Shown here in pieces: positions 6,985-16,017 of a DNA stretch of 64,000 nucleotides (position 1 is the stretch's first letter; every line of letters begins with the position of its first letter). Below the pieces are notes generated by a model. It did no database searches, was not told the origin of the DNA, and saw only the letters and a program-made list of their open reading frames with translations. The stretch is from Caldilineaceae bacterium. Lineage in GTDB: Bacteria > Chloroflexota > Anaerolineae > Caldilineales > Caldilineaceae. The stretch spans positions 3,919,022-3,983,021 of the forward strand of contig OY282376.1 of assembly GCA_958295845.1 (NCBI GenBank), written 5' to 3'. Made by a program: the position numbers and the translations under genes.

Positions 6985-9426
6985 ATGAGACCGGTTGGCA
7001 ATCCCGCATCACCAATGAAGCTGACACAAGAGTACCTGGAAACGCTCGATCGGATTCAGGAACGCATATTGTGGCTCTCCATGCGCATCGTGCACGAGGC
7101 CAACCGCGTTCGTCCGCAGCGGGACGGTGTCAAGGTTGGCGGGCACCAGGCCTCCTCGGCCAGCATGGTGACCATCATGACTGCGCTCTACTTTCACCTG
7201 CTCAAGCATGGGGACAGAGTGTCAGTCAAGCCCCACGCTTCCCCGGTCTTTCACGCCATTCAATATCTCCTCGGGCAGCTGCCTCGGGACTATCTGACCA
7301 CGCTGCGCGCCTTTGGCGGGCTGCAGGCCTATCCCAGCCGCACCAAAGACCCGGACCCGGTCGATTTCTCTACGGGTTCGGTGGGACTGGGCGCGGTGGC
7401 GCCGGCCTTTGGCGCGTTGACCCACCACTATGCCAAGAATCACTTTGGCGAAGTGACGTCCAATCGCTTCATTGCCATCATCGGCGACGCGGAGCTGGAC
7501 GAGGGCAATGTCTGGGAAGCGGTCTTCGATGAATGGATGGCCGAACTGGCCAACACGATATGGATCGTGGACCTGAACCGCCAGAGCCTGGACCGGGTGG
7601 TTCCCGGTATCCGCGCGGGGACACTGAAGTCGATGTTCGACAGCTGGGGCTGGCGGGTGTTGGAGGCGAAGTACGGGCGCAAGCTGCAGAGCCTCTTTGC
7701 CAAGAAAAACGGTGAACTGGTCCGAAAACGCATTGACGACATGAGCAACGAGGAATACCAGTTGCTAGTGCGCCTTCCCGGCGATGAACTGCGCCGGAGA
7801 TTCGTCACGGTCAACGGGCACAAGGACCCGCGCCTTGAGGAACTGCTGGCCCCGATTGGCAACGGGGAACTTCCCAGCGTCATCGGAAATCTGGGCGGAC
7901 ATGACCTTTCAGAGATGATCGGCGTACTCGAAGAGGCCGACGCCACCACAGATCGCCCATCCGTCATTTTCGCCTATACGATCAAAGGCTGGCGGCTGCC
8001 GATTGCGGGCGACCCCCATAACCACTCGAAACTGCTGAGCGTAGAGGAGATGTCGGCGCTGGCTGAGGAGCTGGCAGTTCCGAGCGAAGATGAGTGGGCA
8101 GCGTTTGATACAGAGACGGAGGAGGACGCGCTCTGCAAGACGATCGCCCACCAGCTGTATCCTGATTCTGACACGCAAGACGCCTCAAACCCGCTCCAGC
8201 CAAACGGAGCGGCCGGGCTACCAGCTGGACTCTCGGCCAATGACGTCCCCGAAAGCGTGCCGGCCCGTATGCATGGCATGCTCAGCACGCAGCAGTCGTT
8301 CGGCCAGATTCTGGTGAGCATGAGCCGCAATCCGAAGCTGGCGCCGCGGCTGGTCACAACTTCTCCCGACGTCTCTACCTCCACAAACCTCTCCGGCTGG
8401 ATCGCCAAGCAGGGCGTCTTTTCCCTAACAGAAGGGGAGATTTACGAACTGGAAGAGAATCGCGGCCTGAGCTGGCACTACGGCCCCGATGGGCAGCACA
8501 TAGAGCTGGGCATCTCGGAGATGAATCTCTTCATGATGCTGGGGATGCTTGGCCTGTCCGCCGAGTTGAACGGCCAGCAGCTGATCCCGATAGGCACGGT
8601 TTACGATCCGTTCGTGCTGCGGGGGCTGGACTCGTTTATCTACGGCCTGTACGCCGACTCCCGCTTTATCATCGTGGGCACGCCGTCCGGCGTCAGCCTG
8701 GCCCCGGAAGGCGGCGCGCACCAGTCGACGGTGACCCCTTCGCTGGGCGCAGAACTACCTAATCTAAACAGCTATGAGCCCTGTTTTGCACAGGAGCTGG
8801 TCTGGATCATGCTGGAGGCGGTGCGTCAGTGCTGCCGCGATGTGGATGGAAGAGCGACCTATCTGCGCCTCTCCACGAAGCCGACCGATCAGTCGCTGCT
8901 GGAGCCGGCAATGGAGCGGCTCGGGGCAGTCGAACTGCGCCGCCAGGTGCTCGAAGGCGGGTACCGGCTGCTGGACTGGAAGACGGCCACGCCCGATGCG
9001 GATCCCCGCTCGCTGGTCCATATCGCATCGACCGGCATCATGTTGGCGGAGGCGATGGAGGCGGCGGCGATGTTGCAGGGAGAGGGCATAGCAGTAAACG
9101 TACTCAACATTACCAGCCCTCGCCGCCTGTTTGAGAACTGGCGCGCCGCCCAATGGGGACGCAGGCCGGGCCGTGAGCCAAGCCGGCTGCTCTCGTGGTT
9201 GATTCCTCCGAATGAACGCCGGGCCCCGATCGTCACCGTGCAGGACGGGGCGTCCCACAATCTCGCCTGGCTGGGGAGCCTCTTTGGCAGCTACCTGATA
9301 CCCTTGGGCGTGGACGATTTCGGTCAGTCGGGAACGACGGCCGATCTGTACCGCCACTTTGAGATTGACAGCCAGGCGATCTTTGAGGCGGCGCTGGTGG
9401 GTCTGAATCGAACGGAGTTTGGGTAG
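6985..9426 (+). CDS. aceE: 2-oxoacid dehydrogenase E1, AceE/transketolase-like
   Basis: The 813-residue protein has the fused single-chain layout of homodimeric pyruvate dehydrogenase E1 and transketolases. The thiamine-diphosphate motif is GDAELDEGN (from residue 167) ending in the DLNRQ region, where E1 usually has GDGE...N. Further landmarks are GGHQASSASM near the N-terminus, FAYTIKGWRLPIAGDPHNHSK, HIELGISEMNLF (the catalytic Glu region) and SGTTADLYRHFEID at the end. AceE proteins are about 880 residues, so it is slightly short. A second ATG at 7015 is possible; neither has a clear Shine-Dalgarno. A TATAAT lies at 6902-6907 with a poor -35. The E2 gene follows, which supports pyruvate or 2-oxoacid oxidation to acyl-CoA. 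Confidence 0.82.
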   Translation: MRPVGNPASPMKLTQEYLETLDRIQERILWLSMRIVHEANRVRPQRDGVKVGGHQASSASMVTIMTALYFHLLKHGDRVSVKPHASPVFHAIQYLLGQLPRDYLTTLRAFGGLQAYPSRTKDPDPVDFSTGSVGLGAVAPAFGALTHHYAKNHFGEVTSNRFIAIIGDAELDEGNVWEAVFDEWMAELANTIWIVDLNRQSLDRVVPGIRAGTLKSMFDSWGWRVLEAKYGRKLQSLFAKKNGELVRKRIDDMSNEEYQLLVRLPGDELRRRFVTVNGHKDPRLEELLAPIGNGELPSVIGNLGGHDLSEMIGVLEEADATTDRPSVIFAYTIKGWRLPIAGDPHNHSKLLSVEEMSALAEELAVPSEDEWAAFDTETEEDALCKTIAHQLYPDSDTQDASNPLQPNGAAGLPAGLSANDVPESVPARMHGMLSTQQSFGQILVSMSRNPKLAPRLVTTSPDVSTSTNLSGWIAKQGVFSLTEGEIYELEENRGLSWHYGPDGQHIELGISEMNLFMMLGMLGLSAELNGQQLIPIGTVYDPFVLRGLDSFIYGLYADSRFIIVGTPSGVSLAPEGGAHQSTVTPSLGAELPNLNSYEPCFAQELVWIMLEAVRQCCRDVDGRATYLRLSTKPTDQSLLEPAMERLGAVELRRQVLEGGYRLLDWKTATPDADPRSLVHIASTGIMLAEAMEAAAMLQGEGIAVNVLNITSPRRLFENWRAAQWGRRPGREPSRLLSWLIPPNERRAPIVTVQDGASHNLAWLGSLFGSYLIPLGVDDFGQSGTTADLYRHFEIDSQAIFEAALVGLNRTEFG

Positions 9427-9507
9427 GACAGACGCGCCATCAGGTGCGCAGCTGTGCCGGAGAGACGTTCAGCAGCCGGCAGTCGTTGCCGCAAATGGGA
9501 GGGATTC

Positions 9508-10797
9508 GTGGCCGAGATTATCCCCATGCCCGACCTGGGTTTTGAAGCCGGTGAAGGTGAACTTTCAGTCTGGTTGAAGGGCGTGGGCGACGAAGTACAG
9601 GCGGGCGAACCGATCGCCGAATTTGAGTCGGACAAGGTCACCCTTGAAGTAGAGGCGCCCGCAGCGGGTGTTCTGCTGGAGCATCTGATCGAACCCGGGG
9701 AAAGCGCTCCGGCGGGCGCGCCGATTGCCCGGATAGGGGAAGCGGACGAATTGTCGAGTCCGCCGCCGTCGGCTCCTGCCGAAAGGCCATCCCCCCCACC
9801 TGCGCATAGACCGACTCCTCCTCCCCCCGAACCGCCTGAAGAAAGACCGCCACCCCGTCCCATGCCGGCCGCGCAGCAAGAGAGTCAGCCTGCGAATCAC
9901 GTTTCGACAGAACCAGTGGGAAATGGCGTCCTGGCAACACCGATCGCGCTGCGTATGGCCCGTGAGCACAAACTGGACTTGCGGCGGGTGGCCGGCAGCG
10001 GTCCCGGCGGCCGGATTTTGCGCGGCGATGTAGAGAGTCACCTGGCCGAGGCGCGGCCCGGCGCAATCGAGGAGATTGCCCAAAGCCAGCCCGCCGTAAT
10101 TGACAGGCCCCGGAGCGTTAGCCCTGCCGCTTCGCCGCTACGGCGAACGATTGCGCGGCGCATGAGTCAGAGCAAGCAGACTATCCCCCACTTTTACATC
10201 ACCAGTTCGGTCATGATGGACGATGCCCTGGCCTTGAGAAATCAGTTCAACCAGGCATTTCCTTCGGAGGCGCAGGTTACCGTCAACGACATCGTGGTGA
10301 AAGCCACTGCCCTGGCGCTGCGCGATTTCCCCAACCTGAACGCGTCCTTTGTCGACGACCGCATCGACGTTCATCCCGACATCAATATCGGCGCGGCCGT
10401 GGCGGTGGAAGGGGGGGTGCTGACCGTAGTCAGCCGGCAGACGGACCGCAGCCCGATAGCGGACATCGCCCGCGAGAATCGAACAATGATTGAGAGAGCG
10501 CGTGTGGGGAGGGCCAGGCCCGAGGATGTGTCGGGCAGCACCTTCACGATCAGCAATCTGGGCGGCTATGACACCGATCACTTTGCCGCGATCATCAACC
10601 CGCCGCAGGCAGCAATTCTCGCAGTGGCAACCGCCAGGGAGACGGCGGTCGTTGAGGAAGGGCAGGTGGTGGTACGCACGGTCATGCAGATGACGATCTC
10701 CGCCGACCACCGCGTTACTGACGGCGCCGAGTGCGCTCTTTTTCTAAAGAGGGTGAAAGAGCTGTTGGAAGCGCCGATAAAACTATTCATACCTTGA
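9508..10797 (+). CDS. 2-oxoacid dehydrogenase E2, dihydrolipoamide acyltransferase
   Basis: The 429-residue protein shows the three E2 parts in order. An N-terminal lipoyl domain has the lipoylated Lys43 in FESDKVTLEVEAP. A Pro/Glu-rich linker follows (about residues 85-135), then a peripheral-subunit binding domain (TPIALRMAREHKLDLRRVAG). The C-terminal catalytic domain ends with His401 in SADHRVTDG. The GTG start has GGGAGGG a few bases upstream; a longer frame from 9454 has no such site. No E3 (dihydrolipoamide dehydrogenase) gene lies nearby, so E3 must be encoded elsewhere. It works with the preceding E1. Confidence 0.92.
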   Translation: MAEIIPMPDLGFEAGEGELSVWLKGVGDEVQAGEPIAEFESDKVTLEVEAPAAGVLLEHLIEPGESAPAGAPIARIGEADELSSPPPSAPAERPSPPPAHRPTPPPPEPPEERPPPRPMPAAQQESQPANHVSTEPVGNGVLATPIALRMAREHKLDLRRVAGSGPGGRILRGDVESHLAEARPGAIEEIAQSQPAVIDRPRSVSPAASPLRRTIARRMSQSKQTIPHFYITSSVMMDDALALRNQFNQAFPSEAQVTVNDIVVKATALALRDFPNLNASFVDDRIDVHPDINIGAAVAVEGGVLTVVSRQTDRSPIADIARENRTMIERARVGRARPEDVSGSTFTISNLGGYDTDHFAAIINPPQAAILAVATARETAVVEEGQVVVRTVMQMTISADHRVTDGAECALFLKRVKELLEAPIKLFIP

Positions 10798-11176
10798 TCT
10801 AGTCTGGCGCGGTTTGCTCCCGACGCCATTCCTAAGACTGCGATAGCTCAGCACTGGTCTGCCGGAAATCCGGACTGTAGCAAACCGAACAGAGAGACGC
10901 GATGCAATTGCGTTTCGAGTTTCTCTTAATCGCCCCTACAGCTGACAGCCCGCCCTGACAGCGATCTTCTCATCAGCAGACTGAATTTAAGATCTGAAAG
11001 CAACGGATTTTGCCTTCGTCGAAATCCGTTTATCTGTCCCTTGATTGGCAAGCCGGAGATCAGATTGTTGGCCTGGCCGGGGGTATCTGGTTTTGGAGGG
11101 CAGTATAGTATTGGGAGCGGACATGTCCTTTTCCGAGTCATCGAGCAAGCCATGAGAACGAAATGGAGACACAATC
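10798..11176. other. Intergenic region, no gene recognised
   Basis: The 379 bases between E2 and the Ldh2-type gene contain only short frames. A stretch near 10840 resembles the D-arm of a tRNA (ATAGCTCAGCA) but has no TpsiC arm or acceptor stem. GGAGA lies 10 bases before the downstream GTG. No clear terminator or promoter was found. Confidence 0.5.
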
Positions 11177-12223
11177 GTGCCCACATTTTCTCCTGACAGA
11201 TTGACCGCCATCACCGAGGGGATTTTCGCAGCCGCCGGTCTGGAAAAGGACGAGGCGGGCATCGTGTCGGAACACCTGGTTCAGGCCAACCTTGTCGGCC
11301 ACGACTCGCACGGCGTGCTGCGGATCCCTGAATACCTGGAATGGATGGAGGCGGGCGACGTCGTCCCCGGCCAGCACGCCACTATCATGCACGAAACCGA
11401 GACATTGGCGGTGATCGAGGGCGGCTGGGGCTTTGGCCAGGTCATCGGTCTGGAAGCGATGGATGTGGCGATGGAAAAGGCACGTAAGATGGGTGTTGGC
11501 ATCATCGCGGTCAGCCAGTGCGGGCACATCGGCCGCGTCGGGCATTATCCCTACCTGGCGGCAGAGCAGGGGCTGGTGACCGTGATGTTTGTCAACACAC
11601 ACGGTGGCGGAAAGCTGGCCGCTCCCTGGGGCGGGCGCGGGCGGCGGCTTTCGGCCAATCCGATTGCCGTGGGGATACCGCGCCAGGATGGGGAGCCACT
11701 TGTGCTGGATATGGCGACATCGGCCATCGCAGACGGCAAGCTGAAGGATATGCACAATCGAGGCGTGCAGGCGCCGACCGGCTGCATCGTAGACGCTGAA
11801 GGCAACCCGACGACGGATCCTGCCGCTTATATCGGGCCTCCTGAGGGCGCTTTACTGCCATTTGGCGGACACAAGGGTTTTGGTCTGTCCTTTGTCATCG
11901 ACATTTTGGCCGGCGCCCTGTCAGGCGCTGGTTGCAGTCGCGAGGGGGTAGACCGAATCGGCAATGGATTCCTCGCCATCGCAGTTCAGCCTGAGCAGAT
12001 GAGACAGGACGACGGCTTCTATGCTGATGTCGCGGGGCTGGTTCAGCACGTCAAGGGCTCAGAGCTGGCAGCCGGATTCGACGAGATCCTTGCGCCGGGC
12101 GAGCCGGAGATCCGTACGCGTCAACAGCGGACGCGGGAAGGAATCGCGATTGACGATACGGCGTGGGGCAAGATACGCGCCGCGGCTGAGCGCTACGGTG
12201 TCAGGATGCCCGCATCAGAATAG
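11177..12223 (+). CDS. Malate/L-lactate dehydrogenase family oxidoreductase (Ldh2/MDH2 type)
   Basis: The 348-residue product belongs to the Ldh2 family of NAD(P)-dependent 2-hydroxyacid dehydrogenases, distinct from classical malate dehydrogenases. Family marks are LVGHDSHGVLR (catalytic His), SQCGHIGRVGHYPYLAAEQG, VNTHGGGKLAAPWGG, LSANPIAVGIPR and PFGGHKGFGLSFVIDILAGALSGAG. The start is GTG with GGAGA upstream. Substrates in this family range from malate and lactate to ureidoglycolate and sulfolactate, so the exact one is open. The gene stands alone and its last 9 bases overlap the end of the convergent oxygenase gene. Confidence 0.9.
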   Translation: MPTFSPDRLTAITEGIFAAAGLEKDEAGIVSEHLVQANLVGHDSHGVLRIPEYLEWMEAGDVVPGQHATIMHETETLAVIEGGWGFGQVIGLEAMDVAMEKARKMGVGIIAVSQCGHIGRVGHYPYLAAEQGLVTVMFVNTHGGGKLAAPWGGRGRRLSANPIAVGIPRQDGEPLVLDMATSAIADGKLKDMHNRGVQAPTGCIVDAEGNPTTDPAAYIGPPEGALLPFGGHKGFGLSFVIDILAGALSGAGCSREGVDRIGNGFLAIAVQPEQMRQDDGFYADVAGLVQHVKGSELAAGFDEILAPGEPEIRTRQQRTREGIAIDDTAWGKIRAAAERYGVRMPASE

Positions 12224-13021
12224 GGCGCCATAGGCACTGAAGTAGCCTTCGCTGGTCATTATGCCCCGTCCAGGCATTTCGAACTCCCGCAGAGGAAAGG
12301 GCAGCGAAAAGAAGGAAAAGGTGAATCGTTCGGCTGCGCTATTGTTGCTCAGCCGCACACGATGATTCATTGCTTTGATCTCGCCCTGGGTCCACATCTC
12401 CATCAAGTAGCCTGGATAGAGCAGGATCGAGTTTGTAGCGTCAACTGAACGCCACACAGATTCCCCGCTCTCGCAGGTCACCTGCAGCTCCAACTCCTGG
12501 TCGATACCGAATGGGAAAACGGTGAACAGAGAGGCATCGGGATGCGCGGAAAGCCGCGTGTTGCCGGCAGCCGCGGTGTCGAACTTCTGTTGCGGCGGAT
12601 AGTAGTTATTGGAGACCATATGGCCGGCGTTTTGGCGGTAGAAGTCCAGCAGGCCGGTTATGGCAAGCTGTGTCAGCAGTTCGGACTCCAACGCACGCAC
12701 CGTCTGTACGACCTCTTTCCAACTGCCTTTCAGAAAGGTTTGAAACTCGACAGGGTAGCGTTCTACCGGGTAAAACTCGGAGAGGACAAAGGTGCTGATG
12801 AGGTCGTCTTCAGCCTGATGGCTGCTATCACTCTGGCCATAGTAGGAAAAGCCGTCGTACGCGTACCCGTACCGCTTCTGAAGAAAGCGGAGTTGATAGT
12901 CCCGCACTCTGCGAATGAAAGTTCGGAAGGCCTCCAGCAGGTCAGAACTGTCCAGGGCTGCGCCGGAAATTACGAGATATCCATTGGACTTCAGGCGTTC
13001 TGCACTTTGATTGTTGAGCAA
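12215..13021 (-). CDS. 2-oxoglutarate/Fe(II) oxygenase, isopenicillin N synthase-like
   Basis: The 268-residue protein has the iron-binding HPD in LSAHPDASLFTVFPFG, a distal His in AMNHRVRL and an Arg-x-(S/T) type pair in ERFTFSFFSLP, the layout of isopenicillin N synthase-like 2-oxoglutarate oxygenases. It starts with a TTG; no ATG or GTG is available in frame nearby, and only a weak GGAG precedes it. The start lies 18 bases after the stop of the thiamine-importer ATPase and in the same frame, so it is probably the last gene of the TPP-riboswitch operon. That suggests a job with thiamine, a thiamine precursor or a breakdown product, but no known thiamine enzyme of this type comes to mind. 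Confidence 0.8.
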   Translation of the reverse strand: MLNNQSAERLKSNGYLVISGAALDSSDLLEAFRTFIRRVRDYQLRFLQKRYGYAYDGFSYYGQSDSSHQAEDDLISTFVLSEFYPVERYPVEFQTFLKGSWKEVVQTVRALESELLTQLAITGLLDFYRQNAGHMVSNNYYPPQQKFDTAAAGNTRLSAHPDASLFTVFPFGIDQELELQVTCESGESVWRSVDATNSILLYPGYLMEMWTQGEIKAMNHRVRLSNNSAAERFTFSFFSLPFPLREFEMPGRGIMTSEGYFSAYGALF

Positions 13022-13039
13022 GAATGGGATACTCCATTT

Positions 13040-13816
13040 TCAGAGTCTCAGTTGCGCAAGCACATTTCGTTTCAGGGCGAGAAAGCTCTCTTCCAGGATT
13101 GTATTCTCGTTTCGCGCGTGTGGCAAGTTGATCGAGAGATCGGCGGTAATGCGGCCGGGACGGGGACTGAAGACGAGGATGCGATCGCCCAGCAGCAGCG
13201 CTTCGTCGATGTCATGTGTAATGAAGAGGACCGTCTTTGAAAAACGCGTCCGCACGCCCAGCAGCCATTGCTGCAGCATGCGGCGGGTGAGGGCATCGAG
13301 CGCGCCGAACGGCTCATCGAGCAGAAGAATGTCGTAGCCGGCCAGGAAGGTGCGCAGCAGCGCGGCCCGCTGCCTCATTCCGCCCGAGAGCGTGCTGGGC
13401 CAGTTGCTTTCGAAGCCGTCCAGCCCGAAGAGCGGGAGGAGCCGACGCGCCTCTTCACGGGCCGTATCCAGGCTGCCGCCGGCCAGTTCCACGCCCAGGA
13501 TCACGTTTTCGAGCACTGTGCGCCATGGCAGCAGCGTATCCCGCTGGGGCATGTAGCCAAAGCGCCCCTGCCGATCGGACGCGTTTGGCAGGGGCTGCCC
13601 TTGCAGGATTACCTGGCCGCTGTCCGGCTGTACGAGGCCGGCCAGCAGGCGCAGCAACGTAGACTTGCCACAGCCGCTGGGGCCGATGATGGTCAGGAAC
13701 TCGCCCTCTTCAACCTTGAAGGTCAGGTCGACGACGGCCTCGACTTCGCCGCGCGCGCCCCGGCGGGAGCCGCCGCTGAAGGTCTTGGAGAGCGAGTCGA
13801 CCGCCAGTAGTGTCAT
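13040..13816 (-). CDS. thiZ: ABC transporter ATPase, thiamine-precursor importer (ThiZ-like)
   Basis: The 258-residue ATPase shows Walker A (GPSGCGKST), Q-loop (FGYMPQRDTLLPW), signature LSGGMRQR and Walker B with catalytic Glu (DILLLDEPFGALD). Its closest relatives by pattern are the nitrate/sulfonate/taurine and ThiZ group. The ATG overlaps the stop of the substrate-binding-protein gene by 4 bases (ATGA), indicating translational coupling. Together with the permease and binding protein it forms one importer at the inner membrane, behind a TPP riboswitch. The symbol rests on this context rather than on sequence alone. Confidence 0.85.
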   Translation of the reverse strand: MTLLAVDSLSKTFSGGSRRGARGEVEAVVDLTFKVEEGEFLTIIGPSGCGKSTLLRLLAGLVQPDSGQVILQGQPLPNASDRQGRFGYMPQRDTLLPWRTVLENVILGVELAGGSLDTAREEARRLLPLFGLDGFESNWPSTLSGGMRQRAALLRTFLAGYDILLLDEPFGALDALTRRMLQQWLLGVRTRFSKTVLFITHDIDEALLLGDRILVFSPRPGRITADLSINLPHARNENTILEESFLALKRNVLAQLRL

Positions 13817-14835
13817 TCCCGTTCCGGCAGGAACTCGTTCGTATATGCGCCCTCGCCGTCAAACGACTCGATGATACCGCCGTCGATCAGGAAGTCGGCA
13901 TAGGCCTGCCAGACTTCGCCGGTCTGAGTGCCCCATTGCGCGGCTTCGGCCTGATATTCGTTGGCCAGCCATTCCTGGCTGGCGTGGACCAGGGCAGCGT
14001 CCAGGTCCGGGTTGGCCGAGAGCAGGATGTCGGCCGCCTCGGCAGGGCTCTCGATGGCGAATTCAAAACCCCTGGCCGTCGCCGCGACGAATGCCTTCGC
14101 CGTCTCCGGATCGTTCGCAATCATGGCCTCGCTGGTAATCAGGATCGGCGTATAGTAGTCGGGGATGCAGTCCAGGTAGTCCTTGAGCATGATAATGTTC
14201 AGATCGATGCCCTGGAGCTCCGCGTTGATGCCGGTCCAGGCGTAGTATATCCAGGCGAAGTCGACCTGGTCGGCTTCGGTAATGGAGAGGAAGTCGGCCC
14301 AGCCGACGTCGATGAATTCCACATCCTCGGCCGAACCGCCGGCGCACTGCATCAGCAGGTCGATGGTGGGATATTCGATCGGGGAGCCGAAGCTGCCGTA
14401 GCGCTTGCCCGCGAGGTCGGTGGGCTGCTCGATGCCTGCCCTGCCGCGCGAGGCGAAACCCGAGGTATTGTGCTGGATGACCGCGGCGATCGAGACGATT
14501 GGCACGCCCTCAACACGGGCAAAGGTTGTGCCTTCCTGGTAGCTCACGCCAAAGTCGGCCGAACCGGTGGCCACGACCTGGTGTACGTCGGACTCGCCCG
14601 GTATGACGATATCCACGTTCAGGCCCGCCTCCTCATACCAACCCTTATCCTGGGCGACATAGATGCCGGTGTGATTGGTATTCGGCGTCCAGTCCAGGAG
14701 CAGCGTGACGTCCTTCAGAGCGGCGGAGTCAGCACCGCTTTGCCCGGCCGGCGCAACCGGCACGCAGGCAGCCGCCAGTGCTACCGTCATCAGCAAAGCT
14801 ATCATCAGAGTCGTTCGTGACAGTCGAATTCGCAT
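13813..14835 (-). CDS. thiY: Substrate-binding lipoprotein, NMT1/THI5-like (ThiY-like)
   Basis: The 340-residue protein begins with a signal peptide and lipobox ending in VALAAAC, so it is an anchored lipoprotein. The mature part has the NMT1/THI5 pattern: LLDWTPNTNHTGIYVAQDKGWYEEAGL, then GSADFGVSYQE and PIEYPTIDLLM. In the ThiXYZ importers of known bacteria such proteins bind formylaminopyrimidine or related HMP precursors. Two adjacent ATG codons (14838 and 14835) follow AAGGAGG; the second has the better spacing. Gene order permease, binding protein, ATPase and the upstream TPP riboswitch support thiamine-pyrimidine salvage. Confidence 0.87.
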   Translation of the reverse strand: MRIRLSRTTLMIALLMTVALAAACVPVAPAGQSGADSAALKDVTLLLDWTPNTNHTGIYVAQDKGWYEEAGLNVDIVIPGESDVHQVVATGSADFGVSYQEGTTFARVEGVPIVSIAAVIQHNTSGFASRGRAGIEQPTDLAGKRYGSFGSPIEYPTIDLLMQCAGGSAEDVEFIDVGWADFLSITEADQVDFAWIYYAWTGINAELQGIDLNIIMLKDYLDCIPDYYTPILITSEAMIANDPETAKAFVAATARGFEFAIESPAEAADILLSANPDLDAALVHASQEWLANEYQAEAAQWGTQTGEVWQAYADFLIDGGIIESFDGEGAYTNEFLPERE

Positions 14836-14891
14836 CATCTCCTCCTTGGAGAAATAAATTGCGTCCGGAAGCCGCCTGGTGGCAGCTGCCG

Positions 14892-15644
14892 TCACCGTTC
14901 GTCAAAGTGCCAGGGCATCGTGCCGCGTTCGAGGGCAAACACGGCCAGAAACAGCAGGATGCTGAGGAGTGAGGTGATGACGATGGCCGAGAAGACCTGC
15001 GCGGTCTTGAACGCTGCCGACGAGCGCAGCATGTAGATTCCCAGCCCTTGTTTGGCGCCAACCCACTCCCCAACGATTGCGCCGGTTACGCTGTAAGTGG
15101 CCGCGATCTTCAGGCCCGAAAAAAAGTAAGGCAGGGCGGCGGGCAGCCTCACCTTGCGCCATATCTGCAGCCACGTCGCTCCCATCGACCGGAAAAGATC
15201 GATCAGCTCTGGTTCGGTTGAGGTCAACCCATCACTTGTGTTGACGGCGATGGGGAAGAAACAGAACAGCGTCACGACGATTACTTTTGGCGCGATGCCA
15301 AAGCCAAACCAGATGATCAGCAACGGCGCCAGCGCCAGAATGGGCACGGTCTGGGAAATGACCAGGAGCGGATAGATGGCGCGTTGCAGCAGTGGCGAAA
15401 AGTTGATGGCGGCCGCCACCGAAACGCCCGAGGCTACGGCGATCCCAATGCCGACTGCGACCTCCAGCATGGTCTGGGCCACATGAACGCCCAGCAGAGC
15501 GCGCATTTCCCAGAATGCCTGCCAGATGGCCGAAGGCGAAGGCACAATCCACTTGGGCACTTCCAGGCCCCATACGACGACCTCCCAGAGGACCGCCAGC
15601 GTCAGGAGAACGCCCGCTGGCAGGAAGAGCCGTGCTAACCGCAT
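14892..15644 (-). CDS. thiX: ABC transporter permease, thiamine-precursor importer (ThiX-like)
   Basis: The 250-residue membrane protein has about six hydrophobic segments and the permease coupling motif in the region SMGATWLQIWRKVRLPAALP, typical of the SsuC/TauC/ThiX group (BPD_transp_1). Its ATG overlaps the stop of the thiamine-binding protein gene (ATGA), and it lies 56 bases before the binding-lipoprotein start. It would form the transmembrane pore as a homodimer with two copies of the ATPase. Confidence 0.87.
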   Translation of the reverse strand: MRLARLFLPAGVLLTLAVLWEVVVWGLEVPKWIVPSPSAIWQAFWEMRALLGVHVAQTMLEVAVGIGIAVASGVSVAAAINFSPLLQRAIYPLLVISQTVPILALAPLLIIWFGFGIAPKVIVVTLFCFFPIAVNTSDGLTSTEPELIDLFRSMGATWLQIWRKVRLPAALPYFFSGLKIAATYSVTGAIVGEWVGAKQGLGIYMLRSSAAFKTAQVFSAIVITSLLSILLFLAVFALERGTMPWHFDER

Positions 15645-15940
15645 CAGCCTTCTTCCCGGTATTTGGCAACCTTCTCCTCGATGGAGGAGCCGCCGACCGC
15701 CTCGCCGATCTTGATGACAGTGACCACCCCTGATACACCGTCGACAAAGCAGGCGCGATGCGCGGCTTTGGCCACGTCCAGACAGCTGTCCAGATCGCCC
15801 TCCACGGTCGTTCCCAGTGCGCCGACCTCGTATTTCAGGCCTGATGCCTGGATAACCCCGATAGCGCGATCGACAATCGAATAGACATCGCCGCCGGTCG
15901 AGGGGAGCACTTGAATATCGACATTTACCTGGTTGGACAT
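15644..15940 (-). CDS. Thiamine-binding protein, YkoF/MTH1187 family
   Basis: This is a 98-residue protein with the pattern of the MTH1187/YkoF family (NVDIQVLPSTGGDVYSIVD near the start, GTTVEGDLDSCLDVAKAAH in the middle). YkoF-type proteins bind thiamine or hydroxymethylpyrimidine and occur in TPP-regulated operons. A longer frame reaching 16072 would run through the terminator and riboswitch; the ATG at 15940 instead has AAAGGAGA at the right distance. It is the first gene of the operon and is translationally coupled to the permease. Confidence 0.85.
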   Translation of the reverse strand: MSNQVNVDIQVLPSTGGDVYSIVDRAIGVIQASGLKYEVGALGTTVEGDLDSCLDVAKAAHRACFVDGVSGVVTVIKIGEAVGGSSIEEKVAKYREEG

Positions 15941-15954
15941 GGTGTCTCCTTTTG

Positions 15955-15984
15955 AAAACAAAAAAACCGCCCTGTCAGGCGGTT
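15955..15984 (-). terminator. Intrinsic terminator of the TPP riboswitch expression platform
   Basis: On the minus strand AACCGCC and GGCGGTT make a 7-bp stem with a 6-base loop, followed by TTTTTTTGTTTT when read with the last stem bases. It lies between the riboswitch aptamer and the first gene, so ligand-bound aptamer would favour termination, the usual arrangement for TPP control by attenuation. Confidence 0.85.
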
Positions 15985-16017
15985 GGCGTTTGGTGCTATA
16001 TGCAGTTCGTCTACGTG

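Noticed and set aside
10838..10890. tRNA-like D-arm sequence
   Set aside because: ATAGCTCAGCA is present but there is no TpsiC arm, no anticodon stem and no acceptor stem pairing.
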